From Oxalobacteraceae bacterium (GTDB lineage: Bacteria; Pseudomonadota; Gammaproteobacteria; Burkholderiales; Burkholderiaceae_D), in assembly GCA_027490725.1 (NCBI GenBank), contig JAIXXN010000068.1, positions 58,418 to 122,417 on the forward strand: a DNA stretch of 64,000 nucleotides. Reading direction: 5' to 3'. The notes beneath the pieces were generated by a model. That model did not search any database. It was not told the origin of the DNA and worked only from the letters and a program-made list of their open reading frames with translations. Shown piece by piece: positions 27,639 through 36,549 of this stretch. How positions within the stretch are numbered: the stretch's first letter is position 1; every line of letters starts with the position of its first letter. Made by a program: the position numbers and the translations under genes.

Positions 27639-30076
27639 TGCGTCAGGCTCTCTATCAGTTCTGCATTGATTTCGATTGGGTCATCACCCTCAGTGAACGT
27701 CGTGTCCAATTCATCGAGGCTCGCTTCATTGAGTTTTTCAAGCGCGCCGTCCAGCATGATGTCCAGGTCGTGCGCCACGTCGAGTAGTTCGGCTCTCTCC
27801 CATGTTGGCCGAGAGATGAGCATGCGCGCGAAAGCACTATGAGTTTGGTCCAGTCCAAGTATCGCGTTGGAATGTTGAGGTTCCGCCGGTATTTCAGCTA
27901 CTACTGGCGCAGCCGCAGTTTCTTCGACAAAAATGTCGGCGAGTCGCCGGGCAATCTTGTCGCTCGATTCCTTTAGTGCCGCAATCTTCGATTGGTCTAA
28001 AGTGAAGCCGGGTGTCGCATTTCCGTTGGTTGCACTGGATGATTGCGATAGCGTCTTGGCGCCGCTGCCATGGCCTGCATGGATATCGCTGTAAACACTG
28101 GTTCGCTCCAAACCAAGCTGAAGATATATCTTCTCCAGGAGTTTCACTTCTTCAGGCAGTGCTACGCCGTCAGCTAAGACCATGGCAGCTGCAAACGCCG
28201 CGATTGCCTCGCGAGTCTGTTGGTCGAGTTGCTCAACTTTTTTCTTTATTGATGAAAGCGCGACTGAACTGTTGACCAGCATCCGCGCATACGCTTTTAG
28301 CCGATGCCGAGAGTCGGCGCTAAGATGCTCCCATTTGTCGATGTACAAATTTAGGTGAGTAAGCTCGCTCTCGGAGAAGTCCCCGTCGGCATGTGCTACG
28401 GCCGCCGCGAGCTCAACGCTAATCTTTGCCACTTTGTAGGCGGGGTTGTCTCTGATATCTTGCGCACGTGCGCTAGTGTCGAAAAGAACAAGCGGGTCTT
28501 CGGGCTTGATTGCTCGCGTGGAGCCTAAAACATCGGGCTCCATCCCAATGCCGCTTGCCTCAAGAGCGCTAGCTAGAGCCTGCTGCTTGTCTTTGGTCGG
28601 TTCTCCCGTCGCTTTGAAGTTCGCGAAAAGCTCTTTAAAGTTCAGAAGGAAAAAGCCATCCGAGACCGTAGTCTTAATGTCGTTCATAGCCTTGCGAGAG
28701 GTGTCAGGCCAAAAATCGAGAGGCAAGGTTAGTACTGCTTCGAGGTCGTGCCTGCCGCCGGGATTTCTTCCAAGGTATCTGCTGTAGGATTCAAGTTGCG
28801 TGGTACACGAATCTACAATCGCTTGAAGCTTCTTGACAGGTGCCGTGAGTGCGGTCACATCAGGTGTGTCTCCGAACTTCATGTCGACGCCCGTCGAACC
28901 CCTAAAGCCCCCCGAGGCGGGGTGGTAGCTCAATCTGATTTTTGTCTTGTTCGGTACGATTTTCAGACCTTGTCCGAATGCCTTCGCGTACTCGCTAATG
29001 AACAGCTTCTTGAACTCATCAGGGCACCGTTGTACCGGAGTTCTCCTTGCAATTGCAGGGTCCCGTTCGGCCCAGGCTAAAGCTAGCTGCGCTGGAATAG
29101 CAATGCCGTCACGAACTGCTTGGCCAATGGCGAGGCGCAGAGTAAGGGGCAGGCCGAAGGAAGCGGGAAATTCTCCAAGCTCTTCTGCGTACAGTTTCGA
29201 CGACTGGTTGGCAGCATCGACAATTTCAATCAGCTGTCCGCAATACATCTTGAAAGAATTCGAGCCGGCGGCGTAAGTCGCGTAAAGACGTTTCAGCTCG
29301 CGGGCTATTTCCGGGAGTTCGTCCTGGGTCCGCTTCTCTCCAATAATATCTAAAATTATCCGTCGCTCAAGTCCATAGAAATACAGGAAGACATAGCCGA
29401 TATCGGCGTCTGGCGCGCTTCTGCCATCAGCTAGCCAGAGTAGATATGCACGACGAGCTTGGGGTGAAATTTCTGAATAGTTCGGCCAATAATTGGTCTG
29501 CCGTTCGGTGTAGTTACCGTTTTTCGCAACGGGCTTTCGTGGGTCAATCAGCGAGGGTTCTGTCCCGCCATTTGCCGCTGTTAGTGATGGTCCAACATAG
29601 ATTCGCCCGCCGCGGATTTCGATGCCGGCGACGGTGATGGACTCAGATTTGTTTAACCATCTCGCAGTCTTGAATTCACCAGGTGCTGAAGGTATTTTGT
29701 AATCGCTTTCGCTTGTGGGTACGTTAGCAGCCCCAAACGTCCTCAGTTCGTCGTCCTCGACATGTGGGGAGGTCGTACTCGTTCTCATCGGAGGCTGAGG
29801 TTGAATAGGTGCCCTCGCAATTTTTGCTTGTCGGGGTATTTCGCGCTCGTTAGCTTGCCTAATGTGCGATGAAGTTTGCATCGCTGGAGGAGGCGCGCTG
29901 TGGCTTTCCTGGGCTTTTTGCGGACGGCGGTAGTATCTGTATATCAGGCACGCGATGATGGCTGCGACAAAGAATGGCCAATGGTCGATGACGAGTTGTG
30001 CCATGACGGCTAGTCCCGCCATGATGATTACGATAGTGATGCCGATGTTGGAACTTCCCTTACGACGCTTTCCCAA
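27635..30076 (-). CDS. TerB-domain membrane protein (TerB_N, TerB, TerB_C)
   Basis: This 813-aa protein starts from a TTG at 30076 preceded by GGGGAAG. Two hydrophobic segments (about 11-28 and 33-49) are followed by a Pro/Gln-rich linker. TerB_N follows (about 135-330): 'WLNKSESITVAGIEIRGGRIYVG', then 'NYWPNYSEISPQARRAYL', then 'DIGYVFLYFYGLERR'. A TerB core with 'VAAAVAHADGDFSESE' lies near 590, and TerB_C is at the end ('DLDIMLDGALEKLNEAS'). TerB proteins are metal-sensing helical domains at the inner membrane. This one heads the operon that continues with the ATPase, helicase, nuclease and HEPN genes, and it faces a TerY-P triad across a 1.4-kb gap. Confidence 0.85.
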   Translation of the reverse strand: MGKRRKGSSNIGITIVIIMAGLAVMAQLVIDHWPFFVAAIIACLIYRYYRRPQKAQESHSAPPPAMQTSSHIRQANEREIPRQAKIARAPIQPQPPMRTSTTSPHVEDDELRTFGAANVPTSESDYKIPSAPGEFKTARWLNKSESITVAGIEIRGGRIYVGPSLTAANGGTEPSLIDPRKPVAKNGNYTERQTNYWPNYSEISPQARRAYLLWLADGRSAPDADIGYVFLYFYGLERRIILDIIGEKRTQDELPEIARELKRLYATYAAGSNSFKMYCGQLIEIVDAANQSSKLYAEELGEFPASFGLPLTLRLAIGQAVRDGIAIPAQLALAWAERDPAIARRTPVQRCPDEFKKLFISEYAKAFGQGLKIVPNKTKIRLSYHPASGGFRGSTGVDMKFGDTPDVTALTAPVKKLQAIVDSCTTQLESYSRYLGRNPGGRHDLEAVLTLPLDFWPDTSRKAMNDIKTTVSDGFFLLNFKELFANFKATGEPTKDKQQALASALEASGIGMEPDVLGSTRAIKPEDPLVLFDTSARAQDIRDNPAYKVAKISVELAAAVAHADGDFSESELTHLNLYIDKWEHLSADSRHRLKAYARMLVNSSVALSSIKKKVEQLDQQTREAIAAFAAAMVLADGVALPEEVKLLEKIYLQLGLERTSVYSDIHAGHGSGAKTLSQSSSATNGNATPGFTLDQSKIAALKESSDKIARRLADIFVEETAAAPVVAEIPAEPQHSNAILGLDQTHSAFARMLISRPTWERAELLDVAHDLDIMLDGALEKLNEASLDELDTTFTEGDDPIEINAELIESLTQ

Positions 30077-30222
30077 GCTACTTCCCCTGTCTGGACATAC
30101 GCACGCGTCTTAAAGACGTCTCGATATTTAGTTTTTGATTGTTGGTATGAGGCTACTCGATGATACCTTAATGGAAGAGTGGGCAGAAGTTGTTTTGTAA
30201 ATACGTTCGTTGCTTTTGCCTT

Positions 30223-30420
30223 CTAGTTCGCTTTAATAACTCCGGCTTTTAAGGAACCTAAATTTGTGACAATTGGTGATAATTTCTTTGAGGGAAATCT
30301 GATTTGCCGGCCCTCTCCGTTGTAGAATCGATTTTTGCGGCGGCTTGATTCGATGATGTCCTGGGTGATGGAGCCACGCCGTCTGGTCCAGTCGTTCTCT
30401 GGTTTCCATGCGCCGGTCAT
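30223..30420 (-). CDS. possible small basic protein
   Basis: A 65-codon frame starts at ATG 30420 with AAGGA five to six bases upstream, and encodes a basic, soluble peptide with no motif I recognise. It lies between the TerB gene and the histidine-kinase relic. The composition is plausible but length and isolation leave it doubtful. Confidence 0.3.
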   Translation of the reverse strand: MTGAWKPENDWTRRRGSITQDIIESSRRKNRFYNGEGRQIRFPSKKLSPIVTNLGSLKAGVIKAN

Positions 30421-30563
30421 ATAATCCTTGCATTCCCACCTTGATGACTTTCGATGCCGTCTTCATTTCCATTTGAGTCCATCTTCAACTGCGGTCCTGC
30501 AGGCAATTGCATATTGTCGGCAACGCCTGGAGCGACCATCCTTGCTGTGAACGTAGCCTATAG

Positions 30564-31253
30564 GTCATTGCGAATCTTGTGAACAACGCTGCTAAGTACA
30601 CGCAGGAAGGTGGCAATATCGTTGTGCGCACGAGAGCGGATGATTCTTCCGTCACGGTCGAGATTATCGACGACGGCATTGGCATGGATAGTGGCTTGGT
30701 TCGCCACGCGTTTGAGCTATTTTCTCAAGCTGAAGTGACGTCGGACCGTTCGTCCGGCGGCCTTGGATTGGGCTTAGCTTTGGTTAAAAGCTTGGTCGAG
30801 CTTCATGGAGGCACAGTTCAATGTCGAAGTGTCGGTATCGGTCTTGGAAGTACCTTCACCATGCGCCTATACACCCGCGATTCAAACCACGCCGACTGTT
30901 CTGGTCGAACACGTTACGAGGTTGCCGCCAAAAGCCGCAAGTTGGTCTCGCGTCCAATTCGACCCAAGAGGGCTTACGAAGAAAGGCAGCAGCTATTTTC
31001 TCAAGGGCTGCGTTGCATTGGACTGTGGCATACCCACCCGGAACCGCATCCTAAACCATCGAAAGACGACAAACAGCTTGCCCGGAACTACGCAGCCGCA
31101 GCAAGTCAACAAGTACACGGAATCGTGTTCGTCATCGTTGGAACTCAGCCGCATCCGAATGGTTTTCGTGTTTGGGTCGATGACGGGGGCGAATTGAGAA
31201 ATGCGGTCGTCGCCGTTGGCCGCGCTCGGCCGTGCAGCTGCATCTCGGCCTGA
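30564..31253 (+). pseudogene. chimeric relic: histidine-kinase ATPase domain joined to JAB/JAMM C-terminus
   Basis: The frame begins after an in-frame TAG with 'VIANLVNNAAKYT' and continues through the N, G1 and G2 boxes of a histidine-kinase HATPase ('DDGIGMDSG', 'GGLGLGLALVKSL') to 'GSTFTMRL'. About 40 residues later it turns into the C-terminal half of a JAB/JAMM protease: 'GLWHTHPEP' with S and D further on (H at 31029 and 31035, S near 31059, D at 31065-31070), then 'FVIVGTQPHPNGFRVW'. Both parent genes are truncated. The kinase has lost its sensor, HisKA and receiver parts, and the JAB half lacks its first strand and glutamate. It is most likely a deletion scar. Confidence 0.65.
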
Positions 31254-31445
31254 GCTTTTACACATGCATGACCGCTCATGAATTATCACCAAAACTCACG
31301 TGACCTTGTTAGTTCTAAAGGTAATTCCTTGCGTTGCGCATTAGACGGCGACATCTGCAGCTTCTTGAGCTAAGAATGCCCCCATTTCCCGTGCAACTTC
31401 CCTTAAAATGGGCCGAAGCATTTCAAACTACTATGGAGTTCACAC

Positions 31446-32282
31446 ATGGCATATCAGGCGCCAATCCAACGCAGTACCCCGGCAGCGTTCTTATTCCTGG
31501 TTGACCAGTCTGGGTCGATGGGGGACCGTATGGCTGGTTCTGAGAAGACCAAAGCTCAATTCGTGTCCGATGTTCTGAACCGTACCTTCGTGGACCTGGT
31601 TACGCGCTGTACAAAAGCAGATGGTGTTCGGGACTACTTCGAGATTGGAGTCATTGGATACGGCGGCGACGGAGTCAACAATGGCTTGGCGGGCGGACTT
31701 AGCGGGCAAGTGTTGAATCCAATATCGGCACTTGAGGCAAATCCTCTTCGTATTGAAGACCGAAAGCGCCGTGTCGATGACGGCGCCGGTGGCTTGGTGG
31801 AGCAGTCCATCAAGTTCCCAGTATGGTTCGAGCCGAAGGCAACTGGCGGAACGCCAATGCGTGAGGCGATTCGCCGTGCAGGGGAAGAACTGGCCGCCTG
31901 GTGTGATACGCATCCTGAAAGTTATCCGCCGACGGTGTTGCACGTGACCGACGGCGAGTCGTCCGACGGCGACCCAGAGGAACTGGCTGAGACTCTGCGA
32001 CAGTTCTCAACTGGCGACGGCAGCGTGTTGCTGCTGAACCTGCATGTTAGCGCTCAGGCCGGTCAGCCTGTTTCGTTCCCAGCAGGCGAACACAGTCTTC
32101 CAGACCAATATGCCAAACTGCTTTTCCGCATGTCTAGCCAACTGCCAGAGCACCTTGTAAAGGCCGTACAAGAGAAGGGCCTGACGGTATCGCATGAGTC
32201 CCGCGGCTATATCTTTAATGCGGAAGCCGCAGAAATCGTTGACTTCTTCGACATCGGTACTCGAGCTTCCCAGCTCCGCTAA
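31446..32282 (+). CDS. TerY-like von Willebrand factor A protein (TerY-P triad)
   Basis: This 278-aa vWA protein starts at an ATG with GGAG upstream. A complete MIDAS is visible: D20-x-S22-x-S24 in 'LVDQSGSMG', T136 in 'ATGGTPMREA' and D169 in 'HVTDGESSDG', so a divalent metal should bind. It is followed 3 bp later by a PP2C-type phosphatase and then an atypical kinase, the gene order of the TerY-P triad described by Anantharaman, Iyer and Aravind as a phosphorylation switch in Ter-type stress and defence loci. The TerB gene is divergent and 1.4 kb away, so the two operons are probably functionally linked. Confidence 0.85.
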   Translation: MAYQAPIQRSTPAAFLFLVDQSGSMGDRMAGSEKTKAQFVSDVLNRTFVDLVTRCTKADGVRDYFEIGVIGYGGDGVNNGLAGGLSGQVLNPISALEANPLRIEDRKRRVDDGAGGLVEQSIKFPVWFEPKATGGTPMREAIRRAGEELAAWCDTHPESYPPTVLHVTDGESSDGDPEELAETLRQFSTGDGSVLLLNLHVSAQAGQPVSFPAGEHSLPDQYAKLLFRMSSQLPEHLVKAVQEKGLTVSHESRGYIFNAEAAEIVDFFDIGTRASQLR

Positions 32283-32285
32283 CCG

Positions 32286-33014
32286 GTGCGTTTTCGTGTT
32301 GACCTGGCGGCCTCAGTTTCAAAAGACATAACGTGCCCCACACTTAACGAGGACGCGTGGGCTCACAACGAGGAGCTCACGTGCATCGCGCTGTCTGACG
32401 GCGCATCGGAATCGTTCGATTCGAAGACGTGGGCAAATTTGCTCGTGAACCGGTATGCCCGCGACCATGCAATGACGCCAGATTGGGTTGGTGAAGCACT
32501 TCAGACATACTCAAGCGCGTTTAAGTTCGAGGAGCTCACTTGGTCGGCGCAGCGTGCGTTTGACCGAGGAAGTTTCGCCACATTGCTGGGCCTCGCGATT
32601 GGGCATAACGAGACCGACCTTGAGGTGCTTTGTATTGGCGATAGCTTGGCGCTCCATGTTCGAGCTGGCATTGTATTGGCATCGTTCCCGTTCGACCGGG
32701 CGGAGCAATTTGACGCGCGGCCGACATTGCTGTCAACGAAGGGGCACGCCAACTCTCTGTGGGCGAGTTCGGAGTTCTTTCTCCAGGCAAGTCGGACATG
32801 GGCAGTCGAGCCAGGTGACGTAATTTATGCGGTCACTGATGCAGTCGGCCACTGGGTTCTTTCAAATCTCACTGACGACAAAAACACTCCAGGAATGCTC
32901 GATGCTGCCAAGTCGGAGGCGGATTTCACGACGCTAGTTGAGGAGCTGAGAGGAACGCGAGGTATACGTCTCGATGATTCCACGGTGCTTCGGCTCATAG
33001 TTGAAAAGGGGTGA
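32286..33014 (+). CDS. PP2C-family serine/threonine phosphatase (TerY-P triad)
   Basis: This 242-aa protein starts at GTG 32286, 3 bp after the TerY-like stop. PP2C metal-binding motifs are in place: 'NEDAW' (N21, E22, D23), 'ALSDGASES' (D38, G39), 'GSFATLLGLAI', 'CIGDSLA', 'YAVTDAVG' and the final 'DDSTVLRLIV'. It is expected to remove phosphate from targets of the kinase encoded next, giving a reversible switch with the vWA protein as scaffold. It is cytoplasmic, with no signal or membrane segment. Confidence 0.8.
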   Translation: MRFRVDLAASVSKDITCPTLNEDAWAHNEELTCIALSDGASESFDSKTWANLLVNRYARDHAMTPDWVGEALQTYSSAFKFEELTWSAQRAFDRGSFATLLGLAIGHNETDLEVLCIGDSLALHVRAGIVLASFPFDRAEQFDARPTLLSTKGHANSLWASSEFFLQASRTWAVEPGDVIYAVTDAVGHWVLSNLTDDKNTPGMLDAAKSEADFTTLVEELRGTRGIRLDDSTVLRLIVEKG

Positions 33015-33021
33015 CCTCACA

Positions 33022-34710
33022 ATGGCCTACCCGAGCATTGAACAGTACCAGCGAGCGCTGCAAAATCCGCAATATGTCTTCGCCGACGCCCAGCTAAAAA
33101 GTGGGAAGATTCGGTCGTCCGGGCTAGGTCTGCCGTTGGTGGCGTCGGGTGGGTTTGCACTGACGTATGCTTTGGAATCGGGAGGCAGGAAGTTCGCTGT
33201 GCGTTGCTTCCATAGAGAGGCACCAGGTATCGAGCGACGCTACGCGGCGATATCGACCAAGGTGAAGGGCCTATCCTCGAAGTACTTCGTCGACTTCGAC
33301 TTCCAACCGCGCGGTGCCCAGATTGATAAGGGCTACTATCCGCTCGTGAAAATGGCGTGGGCCGAGGGTGAAACGCTCGGAGAATTCGTCGAAACCTATT
33401 TTCAAGACAAGGCAAAGCTAACGAACCTAATTGCGTCGCTGACCGAGCTCTCAAAGTATTTGGAATCGGTCGGAATCGCGCACGGAGACATCCAGGAAGG
33501 TAACCTGATGGTAGCCGATGGTGGACGCAAAGTTCAGCTCATCGACTACGACGGCATGTACGTTCCAGAAGTTGCGGCCTTGGGAGGCTCAGAACTAGGG
33601 CACCGCGACTATCAGCACCCTAAGCGAAGCATGGCAAATTTCGGACCTCGAATCGACCGATTCTCGTTCATTTCGCTGAACCTCGCACTGAGGGCAATAT
33701 GCTTACGACCATCCTTGTGGAATGTTTCTCAAAGCGGAGCAGGTGTCATCTTGTTCCGCGCAAACGATTTTGCGGCGCCGGGCCAATCTATGGTCTTTCA
33801 AGAGATAGCAAAACTTCCCGGTTTGGAACGCGACGCAAAGAGCGTGATGGCGATTTGTGCCGCGGAGTTTGCTGCAATTCCATCCCTTGCCGATTTCTTC
33901 AATGGCCTGAACATTCCGACACTGGTGATACGCGAAATTGCCGTCGGCGTGGTCCAGAGGGCGGGATATATCAGTCAGTATCCCGTCTTGAATGCAGCGG
34001 CCTATGATGCCTTCATCGCGAACATCGGTGCGATGGTGGAGCTGGTCGGTAAAGTGATTGAAGTGAAAGTAGACCGAACTCGGCACGGGCGTCCATATGT
34101 CTTTATCAATTTCGCGCACTGGAAAGGCAAAGCGGTAAAAATCGCTCTTTGGAGTACGGCCCTGAAGGGAGTGAAAGACCTGCCATCAGAGGAATGGGTG
34201 GGCCAGTGGGTGACGATTCGTGGACTTGTCGAGCCCGTCTATTCGAACAAAAAGCTGGGCTATGACCACATTACAATAACTGCGCCGCTGGTAAGTCACA
34301 TCTCCAAGCTTACTGAGCAAGAAGCTAGGTATCGGTTGACGCCAGGTTCGTCGCAGCAAATGAGGGGCCAGTCATTGTCCTCGAACGCTGCGGCACTGGC
34401 GGCGCTCAAAAATTCGGGTTCAGCGGCGGCAAACGGAATGGGCGGAGGTCAACGACTACAAGGGCAAGCGCCTGTCCCAGCGGTGCCACCTCCAGTACTC
34501 ACCCCAAATCAGCTGGCCCTTCAGAAGTTGCGTCAGCAGCAGTCCACTCCGGTGAGTTTGCCCAACCAACCTGGTACCAGCTCGTCGCCGTCGGCACGGC
34601 CGGGTTCTGGCGCTTCTTCTCATGGTCGCCCTTCCAATTCCTCACAGAATCATGCTCTTACACCCCGGAAGCAAGGCCTTCTTGCTTGGCTTAAGAACTT
34701 GTTTTTTTGA
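33022..34710 (+). CDS. atypical Ser/Thr kinase of the TerY-P triad with C-terminal extension
   Basis: This 562-aa protein starts at ATG 33022 with AGGGG upstream, 7 bp after the phosphatase stop. The kinase fold is recognisable: glycine loop 'ASGGFALTY', 'KFAVRCF' with arginine (R61) where the VAVK lysine is expected, catalytic loop 'HGDIQEGN' (D156, N161), and 'LIDYDG' (D175) replacing DFG. These variants are normal for this family as I recall it. A segment near 345-425 ('VGKVIEVKVDRTRHGRPYVFINF') resembles an OB fold, and the tail is Gln/Pro/Ser-rich and probably disordered. It should phosphorylate partners in the TerB operon or itself. Its substrate is unknown. Confidence 0.8.
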   Translation: MAYPSIEQYQRALQNPQYVFADAQLKSGKIRSSGLGLPLVASGGFALTYALESGGRKFAVRCFHREAPGIERRYAAISTKVKGLSSKYFVDFDFQPRGAQIDKGYYPLVKMAWAEGETLGEFVETYFQDKAKLTNLIASLTELSKYLESVGIAHGDIQEGNLMVADGGRKVQLIDYDGMYVPEVAALGGSELGHRDYQHPKRSMANFGPRIDRFSFISLNLALRAICLRPSLWNVSQSGAGVILFRANDFAAPGQSMVFQEIAKLPGLERDAKSVMAICAAEFAAIPSLADFFNGLNIPTLVIREIAVGVVQRAGYISQYPVLNAAAYDAFIANIGAMVELVGKVIEVKVDRTRHGRPYVFINFAHWKGKAVKIALWSTALKGVKDLPSEEWVGQWVTIRGLVEPVYSNKKLGYDHITITAPLVSHISKLTEQEARYRLTPGSSQQMRGQSLSSNAAALAALKNSGSAAANGMGGGQRLQGQAPVPAVPPPVLTPNQLALQKLRQQQSTPVSLPNQPGTSSSPSARPGSGASSHGRPSNSSQNHALTPRKQGLLAWLKNLFF

Positions 34711-35460
34711 ATGGGCGATATGTTCAAATCTATGCGAACGCTCATCGCTCGCGCATTCGGAGTTCGCTCCGAATCCCAGGACGTCGTTCCTGAGCTGGCG
34801 CGGGAACCAAAACATCGTAGTTCCCAGGAAAGATTTTCCGACGAAGGCAATGCCAAGAGCAAGCCGTTCTGGCAGGTCCAAAATGAAGAGCACGAAGTCC
34901 GACAACGCATACTAACTTCACCGTATGGGTTGCGGCTGGAAGAATTTACTGGGGTGATTCTGCCGGCGTTGTGCCGCTTCCCATTTGCCCCGAGGACTTC
35001 AATACTAAATGCCGAAACGGTCAAAAATCTATGGTTGGCATCTGAACCGTTCTCCGCAACTGATTGGGAAACCAAGTCCGCTGCCAGCGATGCAAAGGAC
35101 GCCTTGTGGCAATTCCATCCTGTCGTATTAGAAACCTGCCGTGTCCTTCGGCGCAACTATGAGGACCTCCGGCGAGCAAAGGCTGCCGGCTGTGATGAAG
35201 TCAAAGTGGTAGCCAGAAAAAATTGCGCCTGTTTGCGCTCGCTTGATGGCAAGTACCTAAAAGTTGACGAGGCCTTGGCCGCCTTCGACGTTTCAAGTCA
35301 CGGCGCTTGGGATTTGCCATTGATTGAGGGTTGCTGTGCAAATAGCGAGGACCCGCGCATTTGTGACGTATCAGTAATCGCTATAGCGCCCTTGACGACT
35401 GGCGATGACCCTGAATTCGCTGCGTGGCTCAGTGACGTGTTGCGGGAAAATAGGCCGTAA
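34711..35460 (+). CDS. accessory protein coupled to the TerY-P triad, function unknown
   Basis: This 249-aa protein has an ATG that directly abuts the kinase stop codon, which implies translational coupling. Residues 1-60 are basic and probably flexible. The rest is an alpha/beta-looking region with several cysteines ('NCACLRSLDGKYLKVDEALAAF', 'EGCCANSEDPRICD') but no metal-binding pattern I can name. I do not recognise the family. Its position makes it a likely extra component of the phosphorylation module. Confidence 0.6.
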   Translation: MGDMFKSMRTLIARAFGVRSESQDVVPELAREPKHRSSQERFSDEGNAKSKPFWQVQNEEHEVRQRILTSPYGLRLEEFTGVILPALCRFPFAPRTSILNAETVKNLWLASEPFSATDWETKSAASDAKDALWQFHPVVLETCRVLRRNYEDLRRAKAAGCDEVKVVARKNCACLRSLDGKYLKVDEALAAFDVSSHGAWDLPLIEGCCANSEDPRICDVSVIAIAPLTTGDDPEFAAWLSDVLRENRP

Positions 35461-35534
35461 TTCGAATGAATACAGAGTGCTTTGTGGTTAGGTTCTTGGC
35501 TAGAAAGTGCCCATTGCTGAAGGCCGTGTGACTG

Positions 35535-36137
35535 ATGAATTTTCAATTGAACGATGCAGTTGATGAAGCCCTAAATGCGACGATGGTCCATGAGCTCTTC
35601 ATATGTAGTGAACGTATTTCTGAGTTCAAGATGTTGGCGTTCGCTGATGATGCTACGCGCAGGTCGAAGGCATGGAAAATTAGACGTCACGACGCCTACA
35701 GCCAATTCATACATCACCTGTATGAATTTTGGGTTGCCGCGGCGAAGCGGGATGCCTTGAGCACCAATTCGATGCGCTTTGACGTTCTTGACGAACTGCT
35801 CACGCTTGAGGCACAAAAGGCTATCAAGAATCGACGTAACGCGATGGAATATTTGAAGCCAGCTGGCTGGGACGTGGCGATTAGGCTGCTCAAGGAAGTC
35901 GACGACGACTTTGGAAAGCATTTCCGGTTGGTTCGAAATCGTACCGCTCACGCGTCACATCGTCGCGCACAATCAAACGTTGATGACCTAACGCTAGGTG
36001 AATTTTTTATTCGCTTTCACCACGCCACTATTATCCTGTTCGAGACAGCTAAGTTCGCGTGGACCGTGAAGGATGTCGAGGGATTCGACTGGATGGAAAT
36101 AGAAGCGTTTGACTCGGCCGTTTCGTCGTCCGCGTGA
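35535..36137 (+). CDS. HEPN-like small protein downstream of the TerY-P genes
   Basis: This 200-aa all-helical protein carries 'LVRNRTAHASHRR'. R134-N-R-T-A-H139 fits the R-x4-H motif of HEPN RNases, preceded by a long helix with polar residues. It is 74 bp downstream of the previous gene on the same strand. With the HEPN-like gene at 19073-20227 it brackets the whole Ter region, which is suggestive of an RNA-cleaving output, but the fold assignment rests on one motif. The stop codon overlaps the start of a CoiA-like relic. Confidence 0.45.
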   Translation: MNFQLNDAVDEALNATMVHELFICSERISEFKMLAFADDATRRSKAWKIRRHDAYSQFIHHLYEFWVAAAKRDALSTNSMRFDVLDELLTLEAQKAIKNRRNAMEYLKPAGWDVAIRLLKEVDDDFGKHFRLVRNRTAHASHRRAQSNVDDLTLGEFFIRFHHATIILFETAKFAWTVKDVEGFDWMEIEAFDSAVSSSA

Positions 36138-36300
36138 ACGGGACCGAGAGTCTTTATGGCGTAGTGGACGGTCTACTCTTCCACATAGATGATGTTGCGC
36201 GCGGCTTGGCTTGCGGCTGCTGCTGTCCGGAGTGCGGCCGGACTCTTGTGGCAAAAAAAGGCGAGGTCCTGATGCACCACTTTGCCCACGCAGCGCTGCC
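36134..36300 (+). pseudogene. CoiA-like N-terminal relic
   Basis: The frame from GTG 36134 gives 'HIDDVARGLACGCCCPECG' then 'LVAKKGEVLMHHFAHAA', the typical zinc-ribbon and HHFAH start of competence protein CoiA-like nuclease proteins. It is cut right after this block by an IS21 istA relic (minus strand), and the rest of the gene is absent. The start overlaps the previous stop, so it may once have been part of that operon. Confidence 0.6.
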
Positions 36301-36410
36301 CAGACCGACGCCGGCCGCTGAACCGACCATAGTTCGCTGGGCGGGAACAGCAGCTGTTCAAGGGAGGGGTGTCGTCGCACTCAGTTGGCCGCGTGCCATG
36401 GACAATTGGC
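36300..36410 (-). pseudogene. second IS21 istA relic
   Basis: On the minus strand the piece reads 'LEQLLFPPSELWSVQRP' followed by 'ASVWAALRG', the same IstA segment as in 4255-4530, here with a frame break just before it. Only about 110 bp are recognisable. It interrupts the CoiA-like frame. Confidence 0.5.
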
Positions 36411-36549
36411 GGTGTGGCGTCGCTGCTCCAGTGCAACATTGGAACTCCCTTTTTGCCCCTGAGCTTGTGATATGCGGCATCCATACTCAGTAGACACAAT
36501 TGTTGGCGTATCGCCAAACAGTCGTGCGCCAATTTGATACTGTTAGCAC

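Noticed and set aside
24030..30076. BREX system
   Set aside because: A BrxD-like ATPase and an Lhr-like helicase are present, but no PglX methylase, PglZ, BrxC or BrxL is found in the window.
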